Positions 55,897 through 64,000 of a stretch of DNA of 64,000 nucleotides are shown one piece after another. The notes beneath the pieces are model-generated. The model had not been told where the DNA came from. It saw nothing but the letters and a program-made list of their open reading frames with translations, and did no database searches. The DNA is taken from assembly GCF_002951615.1 (NCBI RefSeq), contig NZ_CP019062.1, positions 4,030,001 through 4,094,000 on the forward strand, read 5' to 3'. Source of the DNA: Rahnella sikkimica. Lineage in GTDB: Bacteria; Pseudomonadota; Gammaproteobacteria; Enterobacterales; Enterobacteriaceae. Position numbers and translations under genes: made by a program. Every line of letters starts with the position of its first letter. The first letter of the stretch is position 1.

Positions 55897-56583
55897 TCAG
55901 AGTACGGACTTTATGAGTGCAGCCACCAGCGGCGGAAGCTGACCTTTTAGTGCGGCGCGTTCGGGCTGGAACAATGTAGCGACAAAGAACGGATGTCCCG
56001 GTAATTCGATGGCGCGAACTTCGCCGGCGGCATCGTGGCCGACCATTTTCAGTGGCTGAGTTTCCAGCGCGGCCTGAAACTCTGTATTGATACCGTAGCG
56101 GCAGTGATAGCCTTCTTCGGCTTCCAGTTTGCCGTAAGCGCGTGCGGGGATGCTGCCCGGCACAAACGTAATTTCGCTTTTGACTTCGACCATTTCGCAA
56201 GACAGCGCGCTGATCACCAGACGGCCTTCGGTGTCGGTTTCGCCGTGTCCGGCATCCTGCCAGTCCATGACGTTTCGCGCGTATTCAATGATGGCATGCT
56301 GGAATCCGCCGCAGGTGCCCAGAAACGGTTTACGATTCTCACGGGCAAAACGGATGGCGCTCAGCGCACCTTCTGTTGAACGGTACGGGCTGCCGGGGAC
56401 GGTCCAGAAGGCATCGTAATCGTTGAGAATTTCAGGGGTAATGGTGTCGGTGGCGAGCCAGTCGGCGTGTATTTCAATGCTGAAGTGTTGTGCTGCGAGG
56501 TCGATGGCAAGGGGGATAGCTTGATGGGCTGTAAACGCGGAGTTGTAATCTCCGACCAGCGCCAGACGTACTAAAGTTTTCAT
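55897..56583 (-). CDS. CTP-synthase C-terminal-region-related protein
   Basis: Protein of 228 aa with a class-I glutamine-amidotransferase fold like the C-terminal half of CTP synthase, but with no synthetase half. The nucleophile Cys91 in LGTCGGFQ is present. Where CTP synthase has the catalytic His of FHPE, this protein has Gln206 in LFQPE (Glu208 kept), so normal glutaminase chemistry is doubtful. The family is known as stand-alone homologues, some with selenocysteine at the nucleophile; here the codon is a plain Cys. The ATG at 56583 is chosen because GGAGAG lies 6 bases upstream. Confidence 0.82.
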   Translation of the reverse strand: MKTLVRLALVGDYNSAFTAHQAIPLAIDLAAQHFSIEIHADWLATDTITPEILNDYDAFWTVPGSPYRSTEGALSAIRFARENRKPFLGTCGGFQHAIIEYARNVMDWQDAGHGETDTEGRLVISALSCEMVEVKSEITFVPGSIPARAYGKLEAEEGYHCRYGINTEFQAALETQPLKMVGHDAAGEVRAIELPGHPFFVATLFQPERAALKGQLPPLVAALIKSVL

Positions 56584-56685
56584 CACTTCTCTCCAGGGCA
56601 GGTAAAAAGAGAGGTTACAGAAATGGGATTACTTTGTCGTTTGAAAAGTTTTCAATCGCATTTTTTGTTGCACAGCGGGCATTAA

Positions 56686-56706
56686 AAAACCCACGCAAGG
56701 TGGGTT
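56686..56706. terminator. Hairpin between two minus-strand genes
   Basis: Arms AAACCCAC and GTGGGTTT around GCAAG. On the minus strand it is followed by TTTT, so it can end the small gene at 56739-56915. Confidence 0.65.
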
Positions 56707-56738
56707 TCCCGGAGGCGGCCTGACATCTTTATCCGGTC

Positions 56739-56915
56739 TTATTTTTTGTCGCCCTTAATTAATTTGCGTGCAGCAGCGATCTGGTCGTTATCCGGCGCTT
56801 TCGCTTTGGCATTATTGAGGGCAGTGCTGAGGCCTGAACGTCCCCACAGATCGAAGCTGTCGTCATCTTTGAGATGGTCAAAGATGGAAGGTGTCGCATC
56901 GGGTTTTTTAGCCAT
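56739..56915 (-). CDS. Small hypothetical protein, 58 aa
   Basis: MAKKPDATPSIFDHLKDDDSFDLWGRSGLS... to IKGDKK and TAA. It has normal codon use, a hydrophilic, mixed-charge composition and no membrane segment. It lies between the CTP-synthase-related gene and lpxP and is framed by terminators on both sides, consistent with its own transcript. I do not recognise the family. The ribosome-binding site is weak. Confidence 0.65.
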   Translation of the reverse strand: MAKKPDATPSIFDHLKDDDSFDLWGRSGLSTALNNAKAKAPDNDQIAAARKLIKGDKK

Positions 56916-56947
56916 AAGAAGATGAGTCTCGCGTTAGTTTTTCAACG

Positions 56948-56975
56948 AAAAAGCCCGATGCAGTGTGCATCGGGC
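56948..56975 (-). terminator. Terminator after lpxP
   Basis: Perfect 10-bp arms GCCCGATGCA and TGCATCGGGC around a 3-base loop; on the minus strand it is followed by TTTTT. Confidence 0.88.
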
Positions 56976-56998
56976 CTGATATCTTATTGCGTCAGCGG

Positions 56999-57919
56999 CT
57001 ATCGATAAAGCGAAGGCGCTCCCGCCGGACGTGTTTTGAAGCGGCGGTGCAACCAGAGATACTGATCTGGCGCCCGCATGATCTCTTTTTCAATCACACG
57101 GTTCATGTAAGCGGCTGCGGCCATTTCGTCGTCAATCGGGTAATCCTCCAGCTGCGGTTGGATCACCAGTTCGTAACCTTTTCCGTCAGGCTTACGTATC
57201 AGAACCACCGTCACCAGCGCCGGTTTTGCCAGACGTGCCAGCATAAATGTGCCGCTGGTGGTGGCGGCCTGATCCACGGCAAACAACGGTGCGAAGACGC
57301 TGCCGCGCGGACCGTAATCCTGATCCGGTGCAAACCAGACGGCTTCGCCCTTTTTCAGCGCATGAACCATGCCGCGTAAATCTTTGCGATCCAGCATCGC
57401 TTTGTTCGAACGCAGTCGACCCCAGGTCTGCACAAATTCCATCGCTTTATTGTTATGCGGACGGTACATCGCCATCATCGGCTGACATAAACCCATCGCA
57501 CGGCCGCCGAGTTCCAGTGACATAAAATGAACACCGATAACCAGCACGCCTTGATTGTTTTCCTGCGCCTTTTTCAGGTTTTGCAGGCCGCTCACGTCAA
57601 ACCAGCGTTTTACGCGGGCATCAGACCAGAACCAGGCCATTCCGGTTTCCAGCAAACCCATGCCGAGCGATTCAAAATTGCTGACAATACGGGCTTCGAC
57701 CTGATCAGCAGGCAGATCCGGGAAGCACAGTTGCAGGTTGCGGCGGGCAATCGACACACGACGTTTCAGAAAACGCATGGACGTGCGGCCAAGCCAGTTA
57801 CCGAGCCGGTAAAGGATCGGGTAAGGAAGCTGAACCAGCAGGAACAGGACACCCAGGCCAAACCAGGTGAGCCAGTAGCGCGGGCGTAAGAATGATGCAC
57901 TAAAGCGAGGAGACGTCAT
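56999..57919 (-). CDS. lpxP: Lipid A palmitoleoyl/lauroyl acyltransferase LpxP
   Basis: Inner-membrane acyltransferase of 306 aa that adds a secondary acyl chain to Kdo2-lipid IVA. An N-terminal membrane segment lies at about 17-38. The HX4E motif is at 131-136 (HFMSLE), with MAMYRPHNN and RAPDQYLWLHRRFKTRP following. VKRWFDVSGLQNLKKAQ and MGLCQPMM resemble LpxP, the cold-induced palmitoleoyl enzyme, more than LpxL, though the two are hard to separate by eye. The gene stands alone with its own terminator. Confidence 0.88.
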   Translation of the reverse strand: MTSPRFSASFLRPRYWLTWFGLGVLFLLVQLPYPILYRLGNWLGRTSMRFLKRRVSIARRNLQLCFPDLPADQVEARIVSNFESLGMGLLETGMAWFWSDARVKRWFDVSGLQNLKKAQENNQGVLVIGVHFMSLELGGRAMGLCQPMMAMYRPHNNKAMEFVQTWGRLRSNKAMLDRKDLRGMVHALKKGEAVWFAPDQDYGPRGSVFAPLFAVDQAATTSGTFMLARLAKPALVTVVLIRKPDGKGYELVIQPQLEDYPIDDEMAAAAYMNRVIEKEIMRAPDQYLWLHRRFKTRPAGAPSLYR

Positions 57920-58337
57920 AAAAGCCTAATCATCTGCATAAAAAACGGGGGTAACGCGCAAGGAAATAGCGCAGTCGCGATACCGATTGTCTGGCAAAGA
58001 CTGGGACAACGGGCGCTCAAAAACGTTTTGAAAACGACACAAGTTGACGCAACTTTTCTTTGTACAGACAGTGCTAAAAGGCGGGATCGCGAAGCTGAAG
58101 GGCTTTCCATAGGCGTTGAGCGGAGCGAACACGACTCTTAGCGAAAGTATAGCATGATGGGCTCTCTAACCGGAGAGGGGAGTTTTCCGATAAGCGCACT
58201 CTTTACCGTTTATTTACGCCCATTTTTGGCCGTTTTAACGAAAGCGTTGTGGAAAGAAGAGACTGTTTTTCGGAAGTTTAATCATACCTTACCGGAAAAC
58301 GCAGCGTGCTTCGGGGGAAACACGCTGAGAGGGAAAA
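57920..58337. other. Gene-free interval upstream of lpxP
   Basis: No supported gene on either strand. A GTTGACGCAAC inverted repeat (58032-58042) and a hairpin with arms CAGCGTG/CACGCTG near 58303-58326, just past the doxX-like gene stop, are the only structures noticed. The latter may be its terminator. Confidence 0.4.
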
Positions 58338-58766
58338 TTAGCGGTATAACGGATTACTCATAACGGAATAGCGGCCGCAGCCGTACAGCGCAATCACGAC
58401 GGCTGTCATGAAGTAATACACGATATCTTCAATCGCCCACGCACCGACCGGGGACAGCGCGAAAGTGTGGTTAATGCCAACCATCAGCCAGGCCACGATC
58501 ATCGTTGCCGCCGCCGACAACGCAGCCAGACGGGTGAAAATCCCCAAAATCATCATGATCGGGGCAATCACTTCTCCGATAATCACACCATATGCCACGA
58601 ACGCCGGAATGCCGTACCCGGCCAACATGCCCTGGATACCGCCAAGACCGTCATGCAACTTGTGCCAGCCATGGAAAATCAGCAGGCCGTAAGTGATTCG
58701 CAGCAGTAAAATGGCGAGATCAGGTTTGTTCAGCGCAGTGGTAAAACGGTTATAAAGTTGCTTCAT
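58338..58766 (-). CDS. DoxX-family membrane protein
   Basis: Protein of 142 aa with four hydrophobic segments. ILLLRITYGLLIFHGWHKL and FVAYGVIIGEVIAPIMMILGIF are typical of DoxX/DoxD relatives, which have been linked to redox and quinone processes. Function here is unknown. The gene lies between lpxP and fis without an obvious partner; CTGGGAGTAA precedes the ATG. Confidence 0.85.
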   Translation of the reverse strand: MKQLYNRFTTALNKPDLAILLLRITYGLLIFHGWHKLHDGLGGIQGMLAGYGIPAFVAYGVIIGEVIAPIMMILGIFTRLAALSAAATMIVAWLMVGINHTFALSPVGAWAIEDIVYYFMTAVVIALYGCGRYSVMSNPLYR

Positions 58767-58915
58767 TATTGTTACTCCCAGAGACGTTTTTTTTGTCTCT
58801 ATAAAGTAATTCCTAATCGTTGACCTAAGGAGAGAATTATTCTCATTTGGGTTGATCTGGGTTAAGTTTTAAGCAAGTTTTAAGGCAGCAGATTGTCTGA
58901 TAAGGATAAAAACAA

Positions 58916-58948
58916 AAAAGGCGCTCTCCTTGCGGAAAAGCGCCTTTT
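58916..58948 (-). terminator. Terminator after fis
   Basis: Arms AAAAGGCGCT and AGCGCCTTTT around a 13-base loop with T's on the minus strand. It ends the dusB-fis operon. Confidence 0.85.
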
Positions 58949-58969
58949 CAAGACAACGACTGATTAGTA

Positions 58970-59266
58970 TCAGTTCATGCCGTATTTTTTCAGTTTCTTA
59001 CGCAGCGTACCGCGGTTGATACCCATCATCAGGGCCGCACGAGTCTGGTTGCCACGGGTGTACTGCATCACCATGTCCAACAGTGGCTGTTCAACTTCAG
59101 CCAATACCAACTCATACAGGTCATTCACGTCCTGACCATTCAATTGAGCGAAATAGCCCTTAAGTGCTTGTTTTACCGAGTCACGCAGAGGCTTTTGAGT
59201 CACCTGGTCTTGTGAGTTTACGGTAGAAACGGTCAGTACGTCAGAATTCACGCGTTGTTCGAACAT
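58970..59266 (-). CDS. fis: DNA-bending nucleoid protein Fis
   Basis: Dimeric nucleoid-associated protein of 98 aa, the E. coli length, with only about one substitution seen by memory (Gly37 in place of Asn in ALKGYFAQ). Helices A-B mediate dimerisation and the C-terminal helix-turn-helix ([24 protein letters not shown]) bends DNA. It controls rRNA transcription, recombination and growth-phase gene expression. It is the second gene of the dusB-fis operon, with a 21-bp gap. Confidence 0.98.
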   Translation of the reverse strand: MFEQRVNSDVLTVSTVNSQDQVTQKPLRDSVKQALKGYFAQLNGQDVNDLYELVLAEVEQPLLDMVMQYTRGNQTRAALMMGINRGTLRKKLKKYGMN

Positions 59267-59287
59267 AGTTCTGTCAGCTCTTTTTTG

Positions 59288-60253
59288 TTACGCAAGATTT
59301 TCGAAATATGCTTCCAACGCCTCCAGCTGTTCGCTGGCATCCTCTATGGCGTTGAAGGAGCGCCGAAACTGGTCATTTGGGGCATGCTCCTGGAGATACC
59401 AGGAAACGTGCTTACGGGCGATACGGAATCCCTTGCCTTGACCGTAAAAGTCGTGCAATTCCCGTACGTGCCCTATTAACAAGCGCTGAACCTCACCCAT
59501 AGGCGGTGGAGGTAACAGCTCCCCTGTGTCCAGATAATGCTGGATTTCCCGGAAGATCCAGGGTCTCCCCTGAGCGGCACGTCCTATCATCAGAGCATCA
59601 GCTCCGGTGTAGTCGAGTACCGCCCTGGCTTTATGCGGGTCAGTTATGTCGCCATTCGCGATAATCGGAATGGAAACACTCTGCTTAACTGTCCGAATAC
59701 TGTCGTACTCTGCTTCTCCATTGAAGAGGCAGGCACGGGTTCGGCCATGAATAGTCAGGGCCTGAATTCCACAGTCTTCAGCCAATTGGGCAATTTGTAC
59801 ACAGTTACGGTGTTCCGGTGCCCATCCAGTACGGATTTTCAACGTGACCGGCACATCTACCGCATTCACAACGGTAGTGAGGATTTGTTTGACCAAATCC
59901 GGATACTGCAACAATGCAGATCCTGCCAGTTTGCGGTTCACTTTCTTGGCCGGGCAGCCCATATTGATATCAATGATTTGCGCACCGCTTTCCACATTAA
60001 TTCGTGCAGCAGCCGCCATATCTTCGGGGTCACAACCGGCAATTTGCACGGCGCGGATCCCCGGTTCATCGTTATGTACCATGCGCAAACGTGACTTATC
60101 CGTACGCCACACCTCCGGATTGGAGGAGAGCATTTCAGATACTGCCATCCCAGCCCCCATCGCATGACATAAGGCACGAAATGGTCGGTCAGTGATACCG
60201 GCCATTGGGGCCGCAATCAGGCAATTTGTAAGCTGGATGTGTCCGATGCGCAT
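59288..60253 (-). CDS. dusB: tRNA-dihydrouridine synthase B DusB
   Basis: FMN enzyme of 321 aa, equal to E. coli, that reduces U17 of the tRNA D-loop. [15 protein letters not shown] at the N-terminus, the catalytic Cys in [14 protein letters not shown] and the [19 protein letters not shown] region are diagnostic. It is the first gene of the dusB-fis operon, transcribed from the GC-rich-discriminator promoter upstream. Confidence 0.97.
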   Translation of the reverse strand: MRIGHIQLTNCLIAAPMAGITDRPFRALCHAMGAGMAVSEMLSSNPEVWRTDKSRLRMVHNDEPGIRAVQIAGCDPEDMAAAARINVESGAQIIDINMGCPAKKVNRKLAGSALLQYPDLVKQILTTVVNAVDVPVTLKIRTGWAPEHRNCVQIAQLAEDCGIQALTIHGRTRACLFNGEAEYDSIRTVKQSVSIPIIANGDITDPHKARAVLDYTGADALMIGRAAQGRPWIFREIQHYLDTGELLPPPPMGEVQRLLIGHVRELHDFYGQGKGFRIARKHVSWYLQEHAPNDQFRRSFNAIEDASEQLEALEAYFENLA

Positions 60254-60284
60254 GAACTAGGAATGACCATACTGATGTCCGCAA

Positions 60285-60321
60285 GGGCGCGTATATTACG
60301 CATTTTCGCCACGATATGAAA
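60285..60321 (-). promoter_or_regulatory. dusB-fis promoter with GC-rich discriminator
   Basis: On the minus strand TTTCAT and TAATAT are 17 bp apart, followed by ACGCGCCC, the GC-rich discriminator that makes the fis promoter sensitive to ppGpp and initiating nucleotides. It lies about 35 bp before the dusB ATG. Further upstream (60322-60653) the gap is A/T-rich, where Fis sites are expected, but I assign none. Confidence 0.75.
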
Positions 60322-60653
60322 GGCCAAACTTTGAGCAATTTAATAAGAAAAAGCCTTGCCAAAGGAAAAATGCAGTGTGGTTTTGTCTTTTATCTTGGTT
60401 TTACATTGAGTTATGTGACACCGGTCAAATTGTGCGCTTGGGCAAATTCCTAATATCTCTCTGAAACATCCTGATATAACAGTTGATTCTAAGGGTTGAT
60501 TTGCCGTTTTAAGCAGCAACTACCACAAAATTCCGTGATGCAGATCGCGTTTTGGTCAAAAAGTGACTCAATTTACGTTCGGATGACATCTTGTTTTCGG
60601 AAAGGATTCAGGGCGACAAAAGCCTCTTCTGTAGCCCTGATGCACTGAGGTTT

Positions 60654-61391
60654 TTATTCCGCGACGATCACGCGGCCGTGAAGGCTTTGTACGGGGCGGT
60701 TATTTGCATGGTGAAGGACATGCTGGAATTTCTCCAACTGCTGCTCAGACAGCGTCTGAGGCTGTTTAATGACCAGCCAGCGAACACCTTCAGTACAGGG
60801 TGGCGTGGTCAGCGATCCGCTATAACGGTAATGCGTCAGGTCTTTTGGCAGCAATGCGGACAGCGCGACGTTGCTTTTAAGTGTTACGGTCTCACCCGTT
60901 TTTTCCGGCATCTGTTGCCAGATTTTTTCCAGCTCAGGATTGGCGGCTCCGGTTTCAAACATCACCGCCACCACGGCAATTTCACCGTCGGCATCCATAT
61001 GAACAAAATGCGCTTCCATCGGGAAGGATTTACCGTTGAGGGTATTTTCACTGGGTGCATGGAAATGGAATTGCTGAAGAACAAACTTCTCGCCATCCAG
61101 CGTAATAAAATCACCTTCCCGGACATTGACCTGCACGCTGTGACCGTTATTGACCACGTTCACCGGCGGTAATGTGTAGCGGACGTCCAGCGGGTGCGCA
61201 TGCACTTTCAATGCATCTTTGATATCGATGGGAGACTGCATTTTTCCCTGTTCGCAAAGATGAAAATCCGGGCTGAGCTTTGACCAGTTTTGCGGGGCTT
61301 CATCGCCATCGTAAGACCAGTGCGGGGTTTCGCTGGCGTAAGTCGAAAATGTAAAAGCGGCCAGCACAACTGACAGTAATGCGCGTTTCAT
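60654..61391 (-). CDS. cah: Periplasmic alpha-carbonic anhydrase
   Basis: Secreted zinc enzyme of 245 aa that hydrates CO2 to bicarbonate. The signal peptide is at about 1-19 (cleavage after TYA). The mature domain carries HWSY near residue 24, the zinc ligands His109 and His111 in QFHFHAPSEN and His128 in AHFVH, and the SLTTPPCTEGVRW motif with its disulfide cysteine. It lies between prmA and dusB, which are adjacent in E. coli, so it is an insertion into a conserved block. Its own promoter is not assigned. Confidence 0.93.
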   Translation of the reverse strand: MKRALLSVVLAAFTFSTYASETPHWSYDGDEAPQNWSKLSPDFHLCEQGKMQSPIDIKDALKVHAHPLDVRYTLPPVNVVNNGHSVQVNVREGDFITLDGEKFVLQQFHFHAPSENTLNGKSFPMEAHFVHMDADGEIAVVAVMFETGAANPELEKIWQQMPEKTGETVTLKSNVALSALLPKDLTHYRYSGSLTTPPCTEGVRWLVIKQPQTLSEQQLEKFQHVLHHANNRPVQSLHGRVIVAE

Positions 61392-61495
61392 GAATTATCC
61401 CTTTCATAACATGGAGTAAAAAAACCACGCTGATACTAAGGGTTTTAACGGGCAGCGAACAGAGTGACAGGGGCGTGGGGGAAGGTTTTCGGATA

Positions 61496-61528
61496 AAACC
61501 AGCCCTTTCTGCACAAACAGAAAGGGCT
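61496..61528 (-). terminator. Terminator after prmA
   Basis: Arms AGCCCTTTCTG and CAGAAAGGGCT around a 6-base loop; on the minus strand the stem leads into TTTT. It separates prmA from the carbonic anhydrase gene. Confidence 0.75.
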
Positions 61529-61540
61529 GTATGAAACAAA

Positions 61541-62425
61541 TCAGGCTTTTTTAACGCCCGTAATACGGCACCATTCTTCTTTCTCGGCAACCGCATCCAG
61601 TTCGAACTTATCATGATAAGCATCGACCACGCTTTGCGCCTGGCTGGCCAGAATGCCCGACAGCCCCAGATGACCACCGGCAACCGGCAGGACGCTGATA
61701 AGCGGAGCCAGTTCACGCAGCGGGCCTGCCAGAATGTTGGCGACCACGACGTCGGCAGACAGGTTCTCCGGCTGATCTTTTGGCAGATACAGCGACAGGC
61801 GCTCAGAAACGCCATTACGTTCGGCGTTATCACGGCTGGCCTGAATCGCCTGCGGATCGATGTCGATCCCGACGACGTGTTTAGCGCCTAATTTCAGTGC
61901 GGCGATCGCCAGAATGCCGGAACCACAACCGAAGTCGATCACGGTTTTATCGGTCAGATCCAGACTGTCGAGCCATTGCAGGCACATCGCGGTCGTCGGG
62001 TGCGTCCCGGTTCCGAACGCCAGACCCGGATCCAGCATCACGTTAACTGCGGTCGGGTCCGGCACATCGCGCCAGCTCGGGCAAATCCACAGACGCTGAC
62101 CAAACTGCATCGGGTGGAAGTTGTCCATCCACTCGCGTTCCCAGTCTTTGTCTTCGAGCTGTTCGATTTTATGCACGAAGCCTTTGCCCAGCAGCGGTTC
62201 GTTTTCCAGCATGGCGACCACTTCTTCCATGTCGGTTTCTGCGTCGTAAAGGCCGATGGCGTCGGTATCGCCCCACAGCAGGGTTTCGCCCGGCAGCGGC
62301 TCAAACACCGGATTGTCGTGCGTATCCTGGAAGGTGACGGACACCGCACCGCTGTCGATAAGCGCGTCGCTCAGCGTTTCCGCGTTATCACCGGTGGTAT
62401 TAATTTTCAGTTGGATCCAAGGCAT
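61541..62425 (-). CDS. prmA: Ribosomal protein L11 methyltransferase PrmA
   Basis: SAM-dependent enzyme of 294 aa (E. coli 293) that trimethylates ribosomal protein L11. [12 protein letters not shown] and [11 protein letters not shown] are strongly conserved; the SAM motif is [13 protein letters not shown] at about 164-176, and IDPQA and [13 protein letters not shown] follow. The ATG at 62425 is preferred over 62431 because AAGAAGAGA is 7 bases from it and the E. coli protein starts MPWIQLK. Downstream of panF on the same strand. Confidence 0.96.
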   Translation of the reverse strand: MPWIQLKINTTGDNAETLSDALIDSGAVSVTFQDTHDNPVFEPLPGETLLWGDTDAIGLYDAETDMEEVVAMLENEPLLGKGFVHKIEQLEDKDWEREWMDNFHPMQFGQRLWICPSWRDVPDPTAVNVMLDPGLAFGTGTHPTTAMCLQWLDSLDLTDKTVIDFGCGSGILAIAALKLGAKHVVGIDIDPQAIQASRDNAERNGVSERLSLYLPKDQPENLSADVVVANILAGPLRELAPLISVLPVAGGHLGLSGILASQAQSVVDAYHDKFELDAVAEKEEWCRITGVKKA

Positions 62426-62469
62426 AGCCATTCTCTTCTTAACAATCTGTAAAAATCAGGGCCGCCCTG

Positions 62470-63915
62470 TCAGGACGGCTTCAGTGCGGTTTCGCCCGCC
62501 GGTGAGCCAAATTTGTTGCCGATATAAAACGCCAGCAGACTCAGCGAAAGCGACGGCACAATCGGATGCAGACCGGCGATGTGCAGGTCGATACTGGCGA
62601 GCAGGGTATAACAAACCGCGCCAACAATCATTGAGCTCAGCGCACCTGTCGCGTTCGCACGCTCCCAATATAAACCGAGCACCAGCGGCCACAGGAACAC
62701 GGCTTCCAGCCCGCCGAAGGCCAGCAGATTAAGCCAGATAATCATTTCCGGCGGACGCCAGGCGGCCAGCAGAACCAGTAAACCCAGCACAAATGTGGCC
62801 CAGCTCGAAAAGCGTTTTAACTTGCGCTCATTCGCCAGCTGTTCCGGCTTGATGCCGAGGTATAAGTCTTTAACGATAGTCGCAGACGACTGTAAAAGCT
62901 GCGCGTTGATCGTCGACATAATGGCGGCCATCGGTGCGGCGAGGAAAATCCCGGCAGCATAAGGCGGCAGCACGGTGATCATCAGCGTCGGGATCACCTG
63001 ATCCGGAATTTTCAGATCCGGCAAAACGGCGCGTCCAAGTGCACCGGCCAGATGCATACCGAGCATCAATACTGCGACCACAATCGTGCCGAGCACAATC
63101 CCGCGATGCACCGCTTTGCTGTCCTTGTAAGAGATACAACGAACGGCAGTATGTGGCAGGCCGATAACGCCAAAGCACACTAAAATCCAGAATGATGCCA
63201 TGAACGGCAGCGAGAGAACGTCATCTCCGCCGTGAACGGAAACCAGTTTCGGGTCGATCTGTTGCAGTTTGTCGATGGCAGTATGCAGGCCACCGGCGGC
63301 GTGGATCACGGCAAACAGCAGCAAAATGGTGCCCAGCAACATCACCAGACCTTGCATGGCATCGTTGAGTACGCTGGCGCGGAAGCCACCAAATGCGGTG
63401 TACAGCGCGATACTGATGCCGAAAATCAGCAGGCCGGTGTCGTAGGGAATTCCGGCTGCGGTTTCCAGCAGACGTGCGCCGCCGATGAACTGCACGGTCA
63501 TCGCGCCCAGAAACGCCACCAGCAGGCTCAGGCTTGCCAGCCAGACCAGCAGACGGCTCTGATAGCGCGCGAACAGCATATCGTTGAGCGTGACCGCATT
63601 ATAACGGCGCGCCAGAATCGCGAATTTTTTACCGAGAACGCCCAGCGACAGCCACACGGCGGGCAACTGGATCATCGCCAGCAATACCCAGCCGAGGCCA
63701 AATTTGTACGCCGCACCGGGACCGCCGATAAAGGAACTGGCGCTGATGTAAGTGGCGGTCAGGGTCATCGCGAGAACGAAACCGCCCATAGAGCGGTTAC
63801 CGAGGAAATATTCGGTCAGGAAATTGCCCTGCTGACGGCGGGTATACGCATACACCGACAGGCCGAAAACCAGCAGCAAATAGGCGATCAGCGGCAATAA
63901 AACTTCAATTTGCAT
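62470..63915 (-). CDS. panF: Sodium/pantothenate symporter PanF
   Basis: Membrane transporter of 481 aa (E. coli 483) of the solute/sodium symporter family with about 12-13 hydrophobic segments. It imports pantothenate with Na+. YFLGNRSMGGFVLAMTLTATYISASSF carries the sodium-site region and IFLAAPMAAIMSTINAQLLQ is the later signature. Its start overlaps the end of yhdT by 11 bp, so the two are coupled; prmA follows 44 bp downstream. Confidence 0.96.
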   Translation of the reverse strand: MQIEVLLPLIAYLLLVFGLSVYAYTRRQQGNFLTEYFLGNRSMGGFVLAMTLTATYISASSFIGGPGAAYKFGLGWVLLAMIQLPAVWLSLGVLGKKFAILARRYNAVTLNDMLFARYQSRLLVWLASLSLLVAFLGAMTVQFIGGARLLETAAGIPYDTGLLIFGISIALYTAFGGFRASVLNDAMQGLVMLLGTILLLFAVIHAAGGLHTAIDKLQQIDPKLVSVHGGDDVLSLPFMASFWILVCFGVIGLPHTAVRCISYKDSKAVHRGIVLGTIVVAVLMLGMHLAGALGRAVLPDLKIPDQVIPTLMITVLPPYAAGIFLAAPMAAIMSTINAQLLQSSATIVKDLYLGIKPEQLANERKLKRFSSWATFVLGLLVLLAAWRPPEMIIWLNLLAFGGLEAVFLWPLVLGLYWERANATGALSSMIVGAVCYTLLASIDLHIAGLHPIVPSLSLSLLAFYIGNKFGSPAGETALKPS

Positions 63916-64000
63916 CTTGATCCTCCAGCGGAATATCGCGGTAAATCACGCGAACCATCAGCCAGCTCAAAAGAATAAAGACCAGAGGCACCAGCAGACA
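63905..64000 (-). CDS. yhdT: YhdT-family membrane protein, C-terminal fragment
   Basis: The frame runs in from beyond the right edge; only the last 31 residues and the stop are present. The terminal segment LVFILLSWLMVRVIYRDIPL then EDQDAN matches the E. coli YhdT end, including the closing YRDIPLEDDD-type motif. YhdT is a small membrane protein of unknown function that precedes panF in E. coli. Confidence 0.88.
   Translation of the reverse strand, partial: CLLVPLVFILLSWLMVRVIYRDIPLEDQDAN

Noticed and set aside
58154..58363. 69-codon frame upstream of the doxX-like gene stop
   Set aside because: Short, no ribosome-binding site, overlaps the neighbouring gene's terminator region, and no recognisable family.

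Overview
This window reads as chromosome from a Gram-negative enterobacterium (order Enterobacterales). Many proteins are near-identical in length and motif to E. coli proteins: PlsB, DgkA, LexA, Zur, DusA, DnaB, Alr, TyrB, UvrA, SSB, GhxP, Fis, DusB, PrmA and PanF. Accessory gene content and a degenerate ERIC-type repeat suggest a Yersiniaceae-like member such as Rahnella or a relative. That genus guess is inference and was not tested by a search.

Layout. 1-20.4 kb is a conserved core block: plsB (partial), dgkA, lexA, yjbJ, zur, dusA, pspG, qor, dnaB, alr, tyrB, yjbR, uvrA, ssb. It is interrupted by a periplasmic cyclohexadienyl dehydratase (pheC-like) with an Lrp-type regulator and a YitT-type membrane protein, and by a small group with a PNPOx-like flavoprotein, a GST, a LysR regulator and a secreted esterase. 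20.4-44.0 kb is accessory. It holds a Tat-exported cytosine-deaminase-like amidohydrolase, a LysR regulator and urate hydroxylase HpxO; a large cysteine-free orphan protein; a half-size Ppx/GppA-like protein; an aldehyde dehydrogenase with an AraC regulator; a LysR/SDR pair; a MazEF-like toxin-antitoxin pair beside a broken gene; a GNAT and two GSTs; a thioester-reductase-like SDR; a RIO kinase; two solute-binding proteins resembling molybdate binders; a LysE exporter; an inositol-monophosphatase-like enzyme; a chemoreceptor; and an MHYT-GGDEF-EAL protein. 44.4-48.3 kb returns to E. coli-like order with ghxP and yjcE. 48.4-58.8 kb carries a PuuA-like ligase, a YaeF-like lipoprotein, the aapJQMP amino-acid ABC operon, a CTP-synthase-related amidotransferase, lpxP and a DoxX protein. 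58.9-64.0 kb is the yhdT-panF-prmA and dusB-fis region on the minus strand, with an alpha-carbonic anhydrase inserted between prmA and dusB.

Regulation visible in the DNA includes paired LexA boxes before lexA, a LexA box between uvrA and ssb, sigma-54 promoters before pspG and aapJ (the latter with an NtrC-like site), a sigma-28 promoter before the chemoreceptor, a PurR-like site before ghxP, and a fis promoter with a GC-rich discriminator.

The most unusual signal is a family of about 250-bp intergenic repeats, present three times: two head-to-head at 45.9-46.46 kb and one at 50.93-51.19 kb. Their hairpin stems differ in sequence between copies yet stay perfectly paired, which points to a selected structure rather than a protein. 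A candidate small RNA between pspG and qor is the second item worth testing.
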